The notes under the pieces: model-generated
The model's database searches: none
Seen by the model: only the letters and a program-made list of their open reading frames with translations
What the model was told of the DNA's origin: nothing
NCBI RefSeq assembly: GCF_001540865.1
Contig: NC_033634.1
Coordinates: 238,498 to 302,497 of the forward strand
DNA: 64,000 nt
Reading direction: 5' to 3'
DNA from: Ananas comosus
Lineage: Eukaryota > Streptophyta > Magnoliopsida > Poales > Bromeliaceae
Shown: piece after piece, positions 37,651 to 50,030 of the stretch
Layout: each line of letters opens with the position of its first letter
Numbering within the stretch: position 1 is the stretch's first letter
Position numbers and translations under genes: made by a program

Positions 37651-38312
37651 ACAGACTCTCATTTGTTCTTCTTCTTTTTTTTCGGTAATTCTTTGATTTT
37701 TTTTTTTTCGATAGCTTTTTTGGTCATTATGAACTCTAGAACAGGAGGAAGATAACTGCTGTAGTTTCCATGAAGATGATTACAGTGACAATGAGTTGGG
37801 TTTCAAAAATATTACATGTTCTTCCCTTCCTTTGCAGTATAAGGTTTTTAAGTAATCATTAACCATCTGAAATGAGAAATAGAAAATCGATTGTTTCCAG
37901 TTTCAATATTTCATAAACTATCCTTTTATTATGTTTTCAACATATTAAACTAGTGCTTGTCTAATTAGGTAATTCCCCACTGCTATCACCAAATTGTAGT
38001 AGTTATCTTACTGAGATAAATGTAGAAGTTCAATTATGTTTGGAACAGTGTGGTGTCACAGAAAGTTCTGAAAGAAATTTGGCTTGCTGATTGCAAAACC
38101 AGCTTAGTCTTGAAAATGTAGTCGTTTTCTTGGAGGTTGCTCTTAACCAATGCATAGCAGGGCAATAATTTCGCAAGTTAACATCGAAAAGGATAAAATC
38201 AAGTAAAACGGATCTCAACAACAAAGTCATGGCGAAGGTAAAGGCACACAACCCTCTATTTATTCAGCTTCCACAGCTCAGCTGTAATAGGCTAATGAAG
38301 GATATGAATCAT
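37651..38312. other. Tail-to-tail intergenic region
   Basis: This separates the stop codons of the convergent kinase and anthocyanidin reductase genes and should hold both 3' UTRs. No other feature seen. Confidence 0.5.
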
Positions 38313-40503
38313 TCAAGGCAACAAGCCTTTCGCTTTCGCATATTCAACAACGTCATCATAAATCTCTTCTAGCTTCTTGAACTTGAACTCAAACCCTCCT
38401 TTAAGCAGTTTCTCCGAGGAGAGACTCAACCTGGCCTTCGCAGGAAGGCCCCCAAAACTGCAACAAGCATTCGTCACAAATCGTTTCCGTCTTGTGATAC
38501 ACTTATATTTACAAACTGGGAGGAAATAATCTGTACAGTAAACTGTGAGAATTAACTAGGGATAGGGTATCTTACTCAGTAGACACTTTGTATTGCGGGT
38601 ATCGCTGTTGGAGGGAGATTGCGAGCTCGACCAGACCAGTGTTCACTGAACAGCAGATATAACGGCCCAATGCCGATGGAGATTCAGCGACGAAGATGTG
38701 AGCCCTGCAGACATCCTCAACATGTACCAGTGAAATTGAACCTGAGAGTGTTTCCATGATCTTCAACCCATTGATCAGTTCTTCATTTCCTGCCAGATGT
38801 TAAGTACAATTAAGATGATAGCTAGAGTAGCAACAAAATCAATCTTACTTTTCGAAAGTGCCCAGAAGTAAGTACAACATGATTTTCAGTATTGTCTTGT
38901 TGAATATGCCTTTATTTTCGTGCGGCTCACCGGATAATAAGGCTAAGCTGAGGGCAAGGCTAACCCGGGCTTCCGCGATTAGTGAGGGGCCCACGGTGAG
39001 GACAGGAAGAACAGTAACAAGGCTGATGTTATTCTCTTGTGCAAATTTTGATGCTTCCTTCTCTGCAACTACCTTTGAGACTGCATATCCCTGCAAATTA
39101 AATAAATCCCTAATTGATTTGCCATTTTTCTTCTGTATAAAGGAAGAATATATATGTAAGGAATAAGGCGCTGTTCGGCCAAGCTTCCAAGGTGTGGTGC
39201 GGCTGCAACTGCAGAAGCTGCAACTAAGTCCAGAGTTTCAAACTCGGAATGCACTGCTGGGCCAAGCATGACCTAAATCGCTGGGACGGTAGAGGCACTA
39301 CCTATGCAATTTAGCCTACAATCAGTGGCTTCTTACCCAACTCGGCGGCTTCTCCGTCTGAAGATACTCGATGTCGGACCACGATTCCTCATCTAAGACA
39401 TGGCCAATTCCTTCAAGTGGCGTGAGCGAAACCGCCGCAGCGGATGAAGTTAAAACAATGCGCTTTACGGATTTTGCTTTCACGCATGATTTCATCACAT
39501 TCAAGGTTCCTTTGCTTGCAGGTTTGATTAGCTCTTCCTGTTATCACCAGCATCATCATCATCAGGCAGAAAAAGAGAGAAAGCCAAAACCAAGATGAAT
39601 GGTAACTACAAATCTCTAGTTCAGATTCAAGACAAAACTGCAGGCCAACTCACAGCCCTTGTCTATAACGGAGCGCAAATTCGTAAACAAACTGAAAACG
39701 TATTTGAACTCCCTTCGGAAATTCAAAAGAGATCAAATCACAAAGCCCCATTGACTTTACCGAAAGAAATTTGCGAACTTCCGTGTAACTGCAATTTGTC
39801 TCACTGAGTTTCATTTGCTTCAGGTCTGCTATACAGGAAGAAATTATTGAAAGATACGGAGCGCAAGTGACGACGAGTTTTACCTCAGGGTTCTCAGAGA
39901 ATGCATTCACCGGAGCGGCTACGAGGAAGACGTACTCACAACCGGCGACTGCTTCGTCAAAACTGCCTTCTTCAGCCAACTCTGCTCTGTAAACTTGGAG
40001 GGCTCCGAGCCCTCGCAGTTCTTCAAGATGAGAGATTTTCGCCGCGTTATCTGCATGCTTCGACAGCAGAAAATCAGAAAACGAGAGAGATGCTAGCAGC
40101 AGTAAATATATAGCAATGGTAGAAGAATGTATGTACGCCAAATTTCTGCGAACATCAGGACAAATTTACGTAGCCACAAACTTTTGAAAATTCAAAAATC
40201 TTTGTTAAAATTCTACCCTTTATAAGCACTGTTAGCTTCTGTGAACATGCAGCAGCATCGTCCGGATCCAAATGACCGGAAATACTAAACTACATCGAGA
40301 GCTAGATGAATATAAAGCGCGTGATAAATCCGTGAAAAAAGGGGAAAAAGAAAATTGCCAAAAAGATCAAACTGTTAACCAGGGTCTCTAACAGTTGTTT
40401 TGACACCGTAGCCTTTCAACAGCAGTTGCTTGATGAGTTCCGACGCAATGTATCCGCTCCCTCCGGTCACACACGCCCTCTTCGTCTCCTTCTGCATCGC
40501 CAT
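38313..40503 (-). CDS. ANR: Anthocyanidin reductase
   Basis: NADPH-dependent short-chain reductase. The family converts anthocyanidins to 2,3-cis-flavan-3-ols such as epicatechin, the starter units of proanthocyanidins, in the cytosol. Six minus-strand exons (40380-40503, 39884-40050, 39337-39537, 38931-39090, 38576-38789, 38313-38457) join in phase to 336 residues. It shows the N-terminal Rossmann motif TGGSGYIAS, TTVRDPDN, LTSSAAAV with the catalytic serine (near 128), and YAVSK with catalytic Tyr166/Lys170. The stretch VHVEDVCRAHIFVAE, then GRYICC, RYPQYKV and LEEIYDDVVEYAKAKG, is the ANR signature rather than DFR or CCR. The first ATG at 40503 is used; a second lies two codons on. All catalytic residues are present. 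The neighbouring gene at 42589 encodes a related reductase on the opposite strand. Confidence 0.9.
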
Positions 40504-40597
40504 AGTGTGTTTTTTCCTTTTCAAAGATGAACAGCAGCTCTTTGATCTTAGCTTTTGGTCGAGAAGCGAGTAGCGAGTAGTGAGTAGCGAGTGTCCT

Positions 40598-40628
<31 letters not shown>

Positions 40629-42079
40629 TCTAACCAATATGTTATCCATAGCATAGAACGCTTGGTGTTATCAAATATTTCGTTGTCATTAGATCTTATC
40701 CTTTTCATCATTTTTCACTTCTTAGATTATACTATTTCACGAGCCACCCATTAAACACGAGAGGATCACTATCGTCTTAACTGCACATTCCTTCTTTCAA
40801 GGACCGAAATCTAATTATATGTAACAATTAATACGGTCTATAATGCTGCTGGATCAGCAGATGCCCACGGATGGAGGTAGCCGTTTGTTGAGACCTGACT
40901 ACTTGAGAGAGGGTGGAACGGCAGCAAACAGTCGACCCTGACATTTGTTTACTGCTGCTTTTAAAATATGGTCCCATATTATTCAAACCTCTGCTTTAAT
41001 CGCAGAACCAATTCGATACGTGATAAAGTAACTGCATGTAGCAGTTCAAGCTGCTGCTGCTGCTGCCGCTGCTTCTTCTGCTTCTTCTTCTTTTTTTTCT
41101 GGTTTTGAACAAAACTCGTGCGTTGGCACCACTATAGATTTTTTTTTTTTTTCTCTAAATAATAAGTTGGTAGGTGCTACTTTAGTTTTTAAATTCTCAT
41201 GCAGGATGTCGAGTTTTCGATCTCTAGATTGCAGGTATCAACCAGAGGCGCTAGTCGGCAATGGTGAATGATTTTGATGATTGGATCTCTCTATGTTGTC
41301 CCGTAGATTTATGTTGTCTTCTTTTTCTTTTTTTTTATCCCATTATCAACCAAACCAACCAGTCTTTTCGAGTCCTTGGTGACATCATCTGAAAAATAGA
41401 GTCCCTACAAGAATTTATTACCGCACCATTTCGAGAAGCCGTTATTGTAAATTACTACTATCCACAACATTAATTAGTCGGCTGGAGAGATGAATATTTT
41501 GCCTAATTCAGCTTGTGTGCTTAATTAATTCCCTTCTGTTGTACACCCTCCTTCAATAGAAGGAGAAATACCAAAACTGAGGAAAAACAAAAATCCTTCA
41601 CGATTGAGTAATGACCTATATTATTGACCACATTAGCAATTTCTGAAAAAAAAAAAAAAGAGTTTATTTAGCTAGCTAATAGCAGTAGGGATTAGGATAA
41701 AGCAAAAAAAAAAAAAAATCCAAAAGGGGAATTTGATAATATAAAATTAAAATCTGACCATTAAATAAGTTCTAGATGCATGGAGATTTTCCATTAATTA
41801 ATGAAGGATGAGTCTAGCTATTGATTCGCAAATCGCAACCAGCACCTATAAACTTTTTTAAAAAATATATTAAATTGTAAAAAAAAAAGAAGTAAAATAC
41901 AATATAGTTGAGTGTAGTTAAACTATCTAGAAACTGCGTGTTAGATTGACACCCTAAACTTTGCGATCAAGATCCATTTACTCATCATTTTTAATAGAAA
42001 GTAAAAAAGATTTCCAAACAATGCACCTGAACAAGAGAAGGTCTGTTATGATCACACTAATATTACATCATCAATAATC

Positions 42080-42132
<53 letters not shown>

Positions 42133-42588
42133 TAATTAATTGATTTTTTTTTTTTTTTTTTTTTTTTTTTGTACTCCGAGTCTTTGAATGTCTCACCTCT
42201 ATATAGCTTAGCTCATCAATCTAATGAATAAAACAGATAACGTGCTATCTTTTTTCTAAAAAAAAAAATCAATTAATTATTTTTAAAAATATATATAATA
42301 AAAATATTTTTTTACATGAGACGGATGAATAATAAAAAAAAAAAAAACATCTGATTGATTGATTGAGAATGTCATCTCACCAATATAATTCGTGATTTTT
42401 AAACTTTTTCAGCAGAATAGGCCACCTATATATGTATGTATTTATTTATTTTAATTTATTTTATTTATCTATATTTTACTTCACTCGAGCCTTGCGCTCT
42501 CTGGATCTCTCCGTCGCAACAATCTCTTCTTGCTGGGTAGCAGCACATCGTCGGAGGAGGAGGAAGACAGCCGTGGATAGGATATACG
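40504..42588. other. Divergent intergenic region between two reductase genes
   Basis: This is the promoter region for both genes. It holds a TA-GA microsatellite just upstream of ANR (40597-40627), a CTG/CTT-rich patch (41050-41100), several A and T homopolymers, and a large fold-back with very long T runs (42083-42292). No gene seen. Confidence 0.55.
42083..42292. repeat. Fold-back with long T runs and an embedded SINE tail
   Basis: A T run of about 45 bases leads into AAAAATAATTAATTGATTTT (42128-42147) and another T run. At 42258-42292 the reverse complement AAAATCAATTAATTATTTTT follows an A run. The intervening ~90 bases end with AACAGATAACGTGCTATC plus a T-rich bit and poly-A, which is the SINE tail in plus orientation. 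The perfect arms can form a long hairpin. Confidence 0.8.
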
Positions 42589-44517
42589 ATGATGATGATG
42601 ATGATGATGGACGGCCGCGATTCGCCGGCGAGGCCCACCGTGTGCGTGACCGGCGCCACCGGGTACATCGGGTCGTGGCTGGTACGGTCGCTGCTCCAGC
42701 GGGGATACCGTGTTCACGCAACGGCGAGAGACACAGGTAGGCGGTCCCTTTTCTCTCCTTCCTTCCACACCCTCACGCCGATCCCTCGCAGGCACCTTGA
42801 AACTACTGGTGCTGCCTCCTGCCCCCTTTGATTGTGTATTTTTGTGTCAAAAAAAAAAAAAAAAAATAACGTCGAACGAATTTCTGCGGATGCGGAATTT
42901 ACTTACTGATCGATAGACAAGGCAGCAAAACTTCCTCTGTCGTCGTCGTCGGAGGGCAGCGATCGACTGTCCGTTTTCAGAGCTGATCTCCGCGAGGAAG
43001 GAAGTTTCGACGAAGCAGTAAGAGGCTGCGTTGCTCTTTTCCATGTCGCAGCTTCCATGGACTTCGACGCATCTGCTCAACAAAACATCGGTGAAATCCC
43101 TGAAAACCCCACCCTTTTCTTAAACAATAACAATTGAGCAGCAGCAGCATAGTTCAGAGCTTAGTGCTGCTCTTCTACCTACTTGATCCATCCATAAACA
43201 ACTGTAGAAATAGACCGTGGATGATAATAAGTTGCCTGCATCATGTACTGCATCTATTATTACCTCCTTTTTATACAAATAACTTGCGAAGCAACTCACC
43301 ATTGATGAAGAGGATCGCGTGCGATCGGAGATACTGGAACCGGCAGTTCGCGGGACGATCAACGTCCTACAAGCTTGCATCAGATCTGAAACCGTAAAGC
43401 GAGTCGTTTTTACATCATCTGTTAGTACAATCACCGCAAAAGACGATACGGGGAATTGGAGGGCGGTGGTGGACGAATCATCCACCACGCCGACCGACGT
43501 AGTCTGGAATTCAAAACCACGCGGATGGGTAATTTATTCTTCCCTCTTTTTGAGGATTGTCCTCACGGATCATGATTCGGTAAATAGCCGTACTTTGGAT
43601 AGCTTATAAAAGTAACAAGAGAATGAAGATTCTGCAGGTCTATGTTTTATCAAAGCTCTTGACGGAGGAGAAGGCCTTCGAGTTTGCAGAGGCGAAGGGC
43701 ATCGAGTTGGTGTCAATAGTCCCACCTACAGTGGCCGGTCCATTTCTAACTCCAAGTGTTCCGGCAAGTGTTCGAGTCCTTCTCTCGCCTATTACAGGTG
43801 ATGTTTTTCCTCAAAATCAACTTCCATAGCATTGTTTTTCAGGAGTAAAATCTTCTTTTAACTCAAAGTGCTAGCCTCTCTCCCCAGAATGTTAAGCTCA
43901 ATAACATATATAAGGATAAGTTAATTAACAATCACATGTCAAGAGAGGTTAAAGTTTAGAGCATTTATAGTGTTAAAATCAATCAACAAGTCCGAATAAT
44001 TAAGATCTGATGTGATTCTATCACTACTACCTTCAGGTGATCCGGTGCTCTATCCAGTACTAGTTTCAGTTAACTCTAGGTTGGGATCAGTCCCATTAGC
44101 TCATATCGAAGACATTTGCGATGCGCACATATTCCTAATGGAGAATGCCGATGCTAAAGGTCGATACCTCTGCTCACCAGGAAGTTACTCTATTCCTCAG
44201 CTTGCTGATCTTATGTCTTTGGAGTACCCTTCTTTCAGCTCAGAAAGGCACGTTTCTTTTATGTTTGACTGATTTTATAGAAAAATTTTAGTCTCCTTTC
44301 TGTGTGCTACATACATACATACAGAACTGCCAGCAGTCTTGGTAACTTGAAAAAATTGTGTGCCTACTGCAGATTCAGAATGGAATTCCATGATTCAATC
44401 CCTTCAGTGATTTCTTCGAATCGCTTGAAAAGCTTAGGATTTGAATTCAAGCATGATGTGAGAGAGATTGTGAAGCAAAGTGTTAACTGCTGCATGAACT
44501 GTGGTTTCCTCAGCTGA
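42589..44517 (+). CDS. NADPH-dependent reductase of the DFR/ANR/CCR superfamily
   Basis: Six exons (42589-42736, 42917-43090, 43311-43528, 43638-43797, 44037-44247, 44373-44517) give 351 residues in phase. The start is a run of seven Met codons from a GAT repeat, so the true start could be any of them. It shows the Rossmann motif [35 protein letters not shown] (catalytic serine near 143), YVLSK (Tyr182/Lys186) and [14 protein letters not shown]. The family reduces flavonoid, cinnamoyl or related carbonyls with NADPH. The sequence is closer to anthocyanidin-reductase-like and BEN1/DFR-like proteins than to true CCR, but I cannot name the substrate. Intron 5 appears to begin with GC instead of GT, because the only nearby GT would cause a frameshift and early stop. 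Catalytic residues are intact. Confidence 0.85.
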
Positions 44518-44790
44518 TTTCATACTTCTTAACAAACGGTGGATCACTTTCAGATGTTTGTTGAACTTTTTCTAATTAGACACCATAATGATTGTAATAA
44601 TAATAATAATAATAATGATGATGAGCCCTTCCAACCATTTCTTTTCAAACAAAGAGTTCAAAAAAAATGCCTACTCCATTGAACGGAATCTAGTCAATTT
44701 GCTACAAGAAAAGCATTTCATTTACCGATCAAATAAAACTAACTATACTGCAAAGAAGCAAAAGAAAATCAGATTCAAACTACATGTGAA

Positions 44791-45300
44791 TTAATCATCA
44801 TCGGCGGAGGAGGATTTGGCGGAGGCGAGTCCGCCGGACTTCTTAGGGAGGAGGAGGTTGTGGATGTTGGGGAGGACGCCGCCGCTGGAGATGGTGACGG
44901 CGCCGAGAAACTTCGAGAGCTCCTCGTCGTTCCTCACCGCCAGCTGGATGTGCCGCGGCACTATCCGCCCCTTCTTGTTGTCCCTCGCCGCGTTCCCCGC
45001 CAACTCCAGCACCTGCACACACCATGTCATGTATCATCTGGGTGGTGTTCGAACAAATGCCTCGGCGAAAAAAAAAAAACGAAAGATGATGCAGCAGCAA
45101 AAACCGACCTCTGCGGCGAGGTACTCAAGGACGGCAGCGAGGTATACGGGAGCTCCGGCGCCGACCCGCTCGGCGTACTTCCCGGCCTTGAGGAAGCGCG
45201 CGATGCGGCCCACGGGGAACTGGAGCCCCGCCTTGCTGCTCCTCGACGCCGCCTTCTTCGCCACCGCGGCGCCCCCGAGCGCCTTCCCCCTTCCGGCCAT
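44791..45300 (-). CDS. Histone H2A (canonical)
   Basis: Core nucleosome protein that dimerises with H2B. Two exons (45109-45300 and 44791-45012) separated by a 96-base intron encode 137 residues. The N-terminal tail starts MAGRGKA. The histone fold carries [36 protein letters not shown] and [14 protein letters not shown], followed by [17 protein letters not shown] with acidic-patch residues. The C-terminal tail is [14 protein letters not shown] then Ser/Asp-rich. It lacks the SQEF end of H2A.X and the SPKK motifs of H2A.W, and it is not H2A.Z-like, so it is a canonical type. The stop lies only 273 bases from the stop of the convergent reductase gene. The intron interrupts the frame after codon 64. 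Confidence 0.96.
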
Positions 45301-45571
45301 GGCGGCAGAGACAACAATGACGGAGAAGGGAGGGAGATAGAGAAAAAGAGAGAGGGAGATGAGGTGTTTAGGGTTTCGAATGGGGAAGACGATGCAAAGT
45401 GGATGTGGGACAGTGGGAGAGTTCGAACTCTTTGGCGCTCGCGTTCCGCGATAGTTTCGCGTCGAGAGGGAAGGTGGTCGAATTTATAGGGCCCCTCGAA
45501 AGGGTTTGTTTTTCGTTTGGCCAACGCAGGACGAGCACACAGATCGCGATCCGTGGCCGTCGTGTGGTCTA

Positions 45572-45588
45572 TCTAACGGACGGTTGAT
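45572..45588. promoter_or_regulatory. Possible Myb/MSA-like motif upstream of H2A
   Basis: TCTAACGG followed by ACGGTTGAT contains two inverted AACGG/AACCG cores about 270 bases upstream of the H2A start codon. This resembles cell-cycle MSA or Myb-binding sequence. Short motifs like this occur by chance, so the call is weak. Confidence 0.25.
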
Positions 45589-45792
45589 GCTGGCTCTTCG
45601 CAGAAGCGGGAGGATTGATAGGAGAGGAGCTGTCCGGTATAACTAAACAGTGATATTAGTTGATACATTTTGGCTCGTTTGCATACTAGTCTATTGAATT
45701 TTCATAGATCTCATTAACAAATCCGTAAGAATTATAAGTGACTAGAATAGTCCTTCCGAATTCAAATAATAGTTATATTTAGCGAGATAGTC

Positions 45793-45958
45793 TTTTTTTT
45801 CTTTTTCTTTTTTTGAGAAATAGATAGCATGCTATTCGCTTCGTTTATTTTATTTAAAAATAAACTTAGTTAGAAATGTGAATCAATTAGGATTCGAACT
45901 TGGGGACTCGGGTATCAACCAGCAAGTTCTTTATCACTTGCGCTAGGGACAGTCGGGT
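45793..45958 (-). mobile_element. tRNA-derived SINE, full-length copy 3
   Basis: The plus strand starts with an interrupted T run, then GAGAAATAGATAGCATGCTA, and ends near GGGACAGTCGGG. The minus strand has box A TAGCGCAAGTGA and an exact box B GTTCGAATCC (plus-strand GGATTCGAAC at 45890-45899). No clear target-site duplication is visible. Confidence 0.85.
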
Positions 45959-46835
45959 CCAAAAAAAAGTAAGAAGCTAAACAGCAATTCTTAATTAAGA
46001 AAAATAAATAGCTAAGAAGTCTAAGTTCAAATAGCTTACAGCCCAGGGGTCTATTTGTTTCACCAAAAATAAAATTTATATTGAAATAAATTTTTAAGTA
46101 AACTAGAGTTTAGATACAAATTATTATTTTTTCTATTTACTTTTATAGCAACGAAACTCAAATTTTTTATTTGGTAAAGTAAAAATTACACAACATAAAA
46201 ATTAGAGTTCTTAATTATTATTATTATTATTATTACCATTTTGTAATTGACGTCACGCTGGAGTATCAAACTTTTTTAAATTTTGATCAACAATAAAATT
46301 ATCATGAACTAAATAATGCAGTTGAGCATTTACAGGTGAAACCATTTCACCATCTCCTCTGTCAAGCAAAGCACATCACGGTCGGATCGCTTTAGGTATG
46401 TCTCGAATTCACCATCACACGCGGGTGAAAACTAATTCACCATTTTTTAAGTTAAATTTAAATTATATCTAATTTAATTAAGATATTTTTAATTTTAATA
46501 TATTTGTATTTTTAATCATATTTACTATTATAAATATTTTTTATTTAATTATTTTTGTTGTTAGAGATGAAGAGAATTATAGATATATTTTTGAAACCAA
46601 AATTTTAAAAAAGAGATATATTTTGTATATCATATTGATTATAATAAAAAAAATTTATTATATTTTTGTACGTGATGTAGGCCAGATTAGATTAGTCACT
46701 GGCGGAACCATGAAAATATTTATACTTTTTTTTTTTTTTTCTCTTTTTCATGATCGGATTTTCGCATATAATGTTGAACTAAATCATTTTTATCACAAAT
46801 GGGTCCACGTGTCTGCCCGAGAAGCGTTGGGTGAA

Positions 46836-46859
46836 GAATTTTCGATGACACTTCCAGAA
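46836..46859. promoter_or_regulatory. Possible heat-shock element upstream of HSA32
   Basis: GAATTTTC (46836-46843) and TTCCAGAA (46852-46859) are two head/tail pairs of the HSF-binding unit nGAAn. They are separated by 8 bases, which is one base out of the ideal 5-base phase. They lie about 150 bases upstream of the HSA32 start codon. The gene family is heat-induced through HSFs, which makes the match plausible but unproven. Confidence 0.35.
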
Positions 46860-46941
46860 GCAGCTGCAACCTTCTCGTCTCCTCCTCTTTCTCGGTTCCC
46901 CAAAAAGGAAAGAGAGGAGAGAGGCGACGAGGAGGAAGAGG

Positions 46942-46978
<37 letters not shown>

Positions 46979-47008
46979 AGAGAGAGGGATTGGGGAATTT
47001 GGGGCGAG

Positions 47009-49763
47009 ATGGGGTCGTACTACGCGTGGAAGAGCTTCAACGAGGACGAGGATCGGCCGGAGAAGCCGCGGAGGTATGGATTGACGGAGATGAGAAGCCC
47101 CTTCTACAGCTTCCTCGGCCACGACGCCCTCCAGGTTCCCACCCATTCCAACCCGTTCTACAGCTTGATCTCCTGCGCTCTTCCTCGGATCCATCGCTCA
47201 TTGTTATGAATTCATTGAGTCGCGTCTCAGTTTGTGTTTATATATGCTCGATCTAAGTAAGCTTCTTATGATTCATGCTGATCAATTGCTAGTGCGATTG
47301 CATCGAATCATCCACGAGCTCATATAATTTCATTATGTTGGCATTAAATCAATGCTGCTCTCGTCGATCGGTTGATTCGCGGAAATCACCTGATGATAAA
47401 ATTACATCGGTACTGTGAAGTATATTCCTGAAGCATTTTTAAGTATACGGTGTTATAAACAAATCCAAAACCCTTCCATTCTGTATATTGAATGGGCTAA
47501 ATCCTCGTATTTAATTTAATGAGTTAAATTCAACCTCTTTTCTCTCCTCTCAACTCCGTGTATATTTTATATTTATCATATACATGTATGGGGGAAGTTT
47601 TATGCGTATTCCCAAGCTGTCTCTCATCAGATTGGTCGGGAGCTCGAGCTTGAAGGCACCAATGCTTCTGTTCAGCTAAGCCTGAGCATTTCATAAACAA
47701 CTTGCCTATTAAGTTACTTCTTTAGGAATTGAATTTTAAGAATGGAACACTACATTCTAGAGGTCAACACGATATTTGTTCGGAAAATTTCTTAAACTAA
47801 GTTATGCAGTCTTCTCAGTTATGAGCATCTCTCATGATTGGAAAATACCTGGAACTGAACATAAATAGCTTGGACGATCCTCATGTCTGCTGATGTACTG
47901 CTCATGGTGTCATTTATCAGTTATCACCGAGGATTCGTTAACTTGAGCATCATTTTTCATCGGTTGTACATTAGCCGTCTTGTTGGACGTTATTTGGTTT
48001 ATTAGAGAAATTGCTTCATTTTGAAATGGTTTTTAGTTGCGTCATCAGCATTTGATTAATTTTTTTCAAATTTTCATATATATACAAACACGGAGTTAAA
48101 TTATGACTATGTTTTGCTACATTAAGTCGAATTTATATCCCATTTTATAGCAATATCTCAGAGAAGAGTTTATCCATCTAATCATCCGTGGTCAATTATT
48201 CACGTAGTAAACCATGAAGTAAGTTGGTTGATGTGAACGAGTAGGAAAGTTGTTGGTCAGATTAATCATCGGCTGGCTTTTTGTTCAACGGTGTCTGAAA
48301 ACAGAGCTAAATCTGCGTCGCTCTCCTCGCAGGAGACTCTGGAAACCATGGGAGAGTTTGTTGATGGATTAAAGTTTGCTGGCGGTTCTCACAGCTTGAT
48401 GCCGAAGGCCTTCATCAAAGAAATAACTGACTTGGCTCACAGGCACGATGTTTATGTTAGCACAGGCGATTGGGCAGAGCATCTGCTTCGTAAAGGGCCC
48501 TCTTCTTTCAAACAATATGTTGAGGTCCGCAGAAATTTATTTTGGATTATCTCCTTGGGACTATTATTCATAGATTTGCGCCAATTTATCTTTATTCAAA
48601 TGGTGCGATTTCAGGAATGTAAGAACTTAGGGTTTGACACAATCGAGTTGAATGCCAGCTCTCTGAAGCTTCCCGAAGAAGCACTTTTGAGGTTTGTTCG
48701 CCTCATCAAGCGTAGTGGGTTGAAGGTAAAGCCCCAATTTGCAGTGAAATTTGACAGATCTGAGATACCGGCTATAGGTGATAGAGCATTCGGCGCTTAC
48801 ATAGCTCCAGGCCAACAAATTTCAGGTAATCAAGTGAGCCATTTAGATGTGCGTTTGTAGTTGCAAATGTATTTTCTTGTTTGTCTTTTGAGAAAGTGAT
48901 TTTCTGAGTATTTCATACTGTATGTGCAAGGAGAATCAATGAACCATGTTCTAAAAAAAAATAAAAAATAAATAAAAAAATCAATGAACCACCAAGAGCT
49001 TACGAGTAATTTGTTAGCAGGTGGAAATAGGCTTACACAGAGTTGTGCTAGTATCTGCTTCATACAAATTTGGTTCCACTAAATCAAATTGTCTATTCTT
49101 TTTTCATGTCCAATTTATGTTATTTTACTCTCTTCAATTCCAAATGTTTCTGTTGCTATTTCTATGTCTGTAATGTTTTGTGGTGCATTTTGTTCTTTTC
49201 TTTTTCTTTTCAGAAATTGTTGAAGATGTTGACTTGCTAATCAGAAGGGCCGAGAGATGCTTGGAAGCAGGAGCTGATATGATCATGATTGATGCTGACG
49301 ATGTATGCAAGTATACAGATGATCTGCGGACAGACATAATCGCAAAAATCATCAGTCGCCTTGGAGTAGAGAAAACTATGTTTGAAGCCCCCAACTCGAA
49401 GACATCTGAGTGGTTTATCAAACGATATGGACCAAAGGTACTATAATATATATATATANATAAATGAAAATTATGAACTATCCTTTTTTTCCCTTTTAAG
49501 GAATGCTTTTTTCTTTTTTTTTTGACATTAAGTCAGATTGCATTATAAATTAGTCACGACTATGAGTAGATTTTTTATTTCCCAGCATATCTAACCATGT
49601 AGAATTTTTTCATTACAAAAAAAAAAAAAAACAATCCTAATGTTTTTGCATCCTAATGTTTTGATATATCAAATTTCTCCCCAATTTTTATTTTCTCTCT
49701 TATTCTAACTACCCATCAAAATTAACAAGAGCCGCTATACTCTTAATAGCACAGTAATCCTAT

Positions 49764-49805
<42 letters not shown>

Positions 49806-50030
49806 ATTGAGCTCATGTATTTTTAAAAGTACCAAATCATTGATACTTGTAAGTTTTTGGCCCTTGAATTAAGAGATGTGCGGTTAGGATGATTTGGGTC
49901 CCCAAGGGTTGAGTGGGTGATTGGTTGAATAGTATAATCTAACGGATAAAAATGATCAAAGGCATAGATCTAACGGTAAAAAATTTACAAGCACCAAGTG
50001 CTTGGTGCTTGTACAATCATCATAGCCGGA

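Larger units (their letters stand above)
45301..47008. other. Divergent intergenic region between H2A and HSA32
   Basis: It holds the H2A promoter (up to about 45620), a full SINE copy (45793-45958), AT-rich DNA with an ATT repeat near 46216-46235, and the HSA32 promoter/leader with a T run (46729-46741) and a GA microsatellite (46949-46977). No additional gene seen. Confidence 0.5.

Noticed and set aside
42476..42795. Several minus-strand frames of about 80-104 residues
   Set aside because: They are antisense to the first exon of the plus-strand reductase, with Ile/Ser/His runs coming from the GAT repeat.
44816..45489. Long plus-strand frames of 174 and 209 residues
   Set aside because: They are antisense to the GC-rich histone H2A exons and span its intron.
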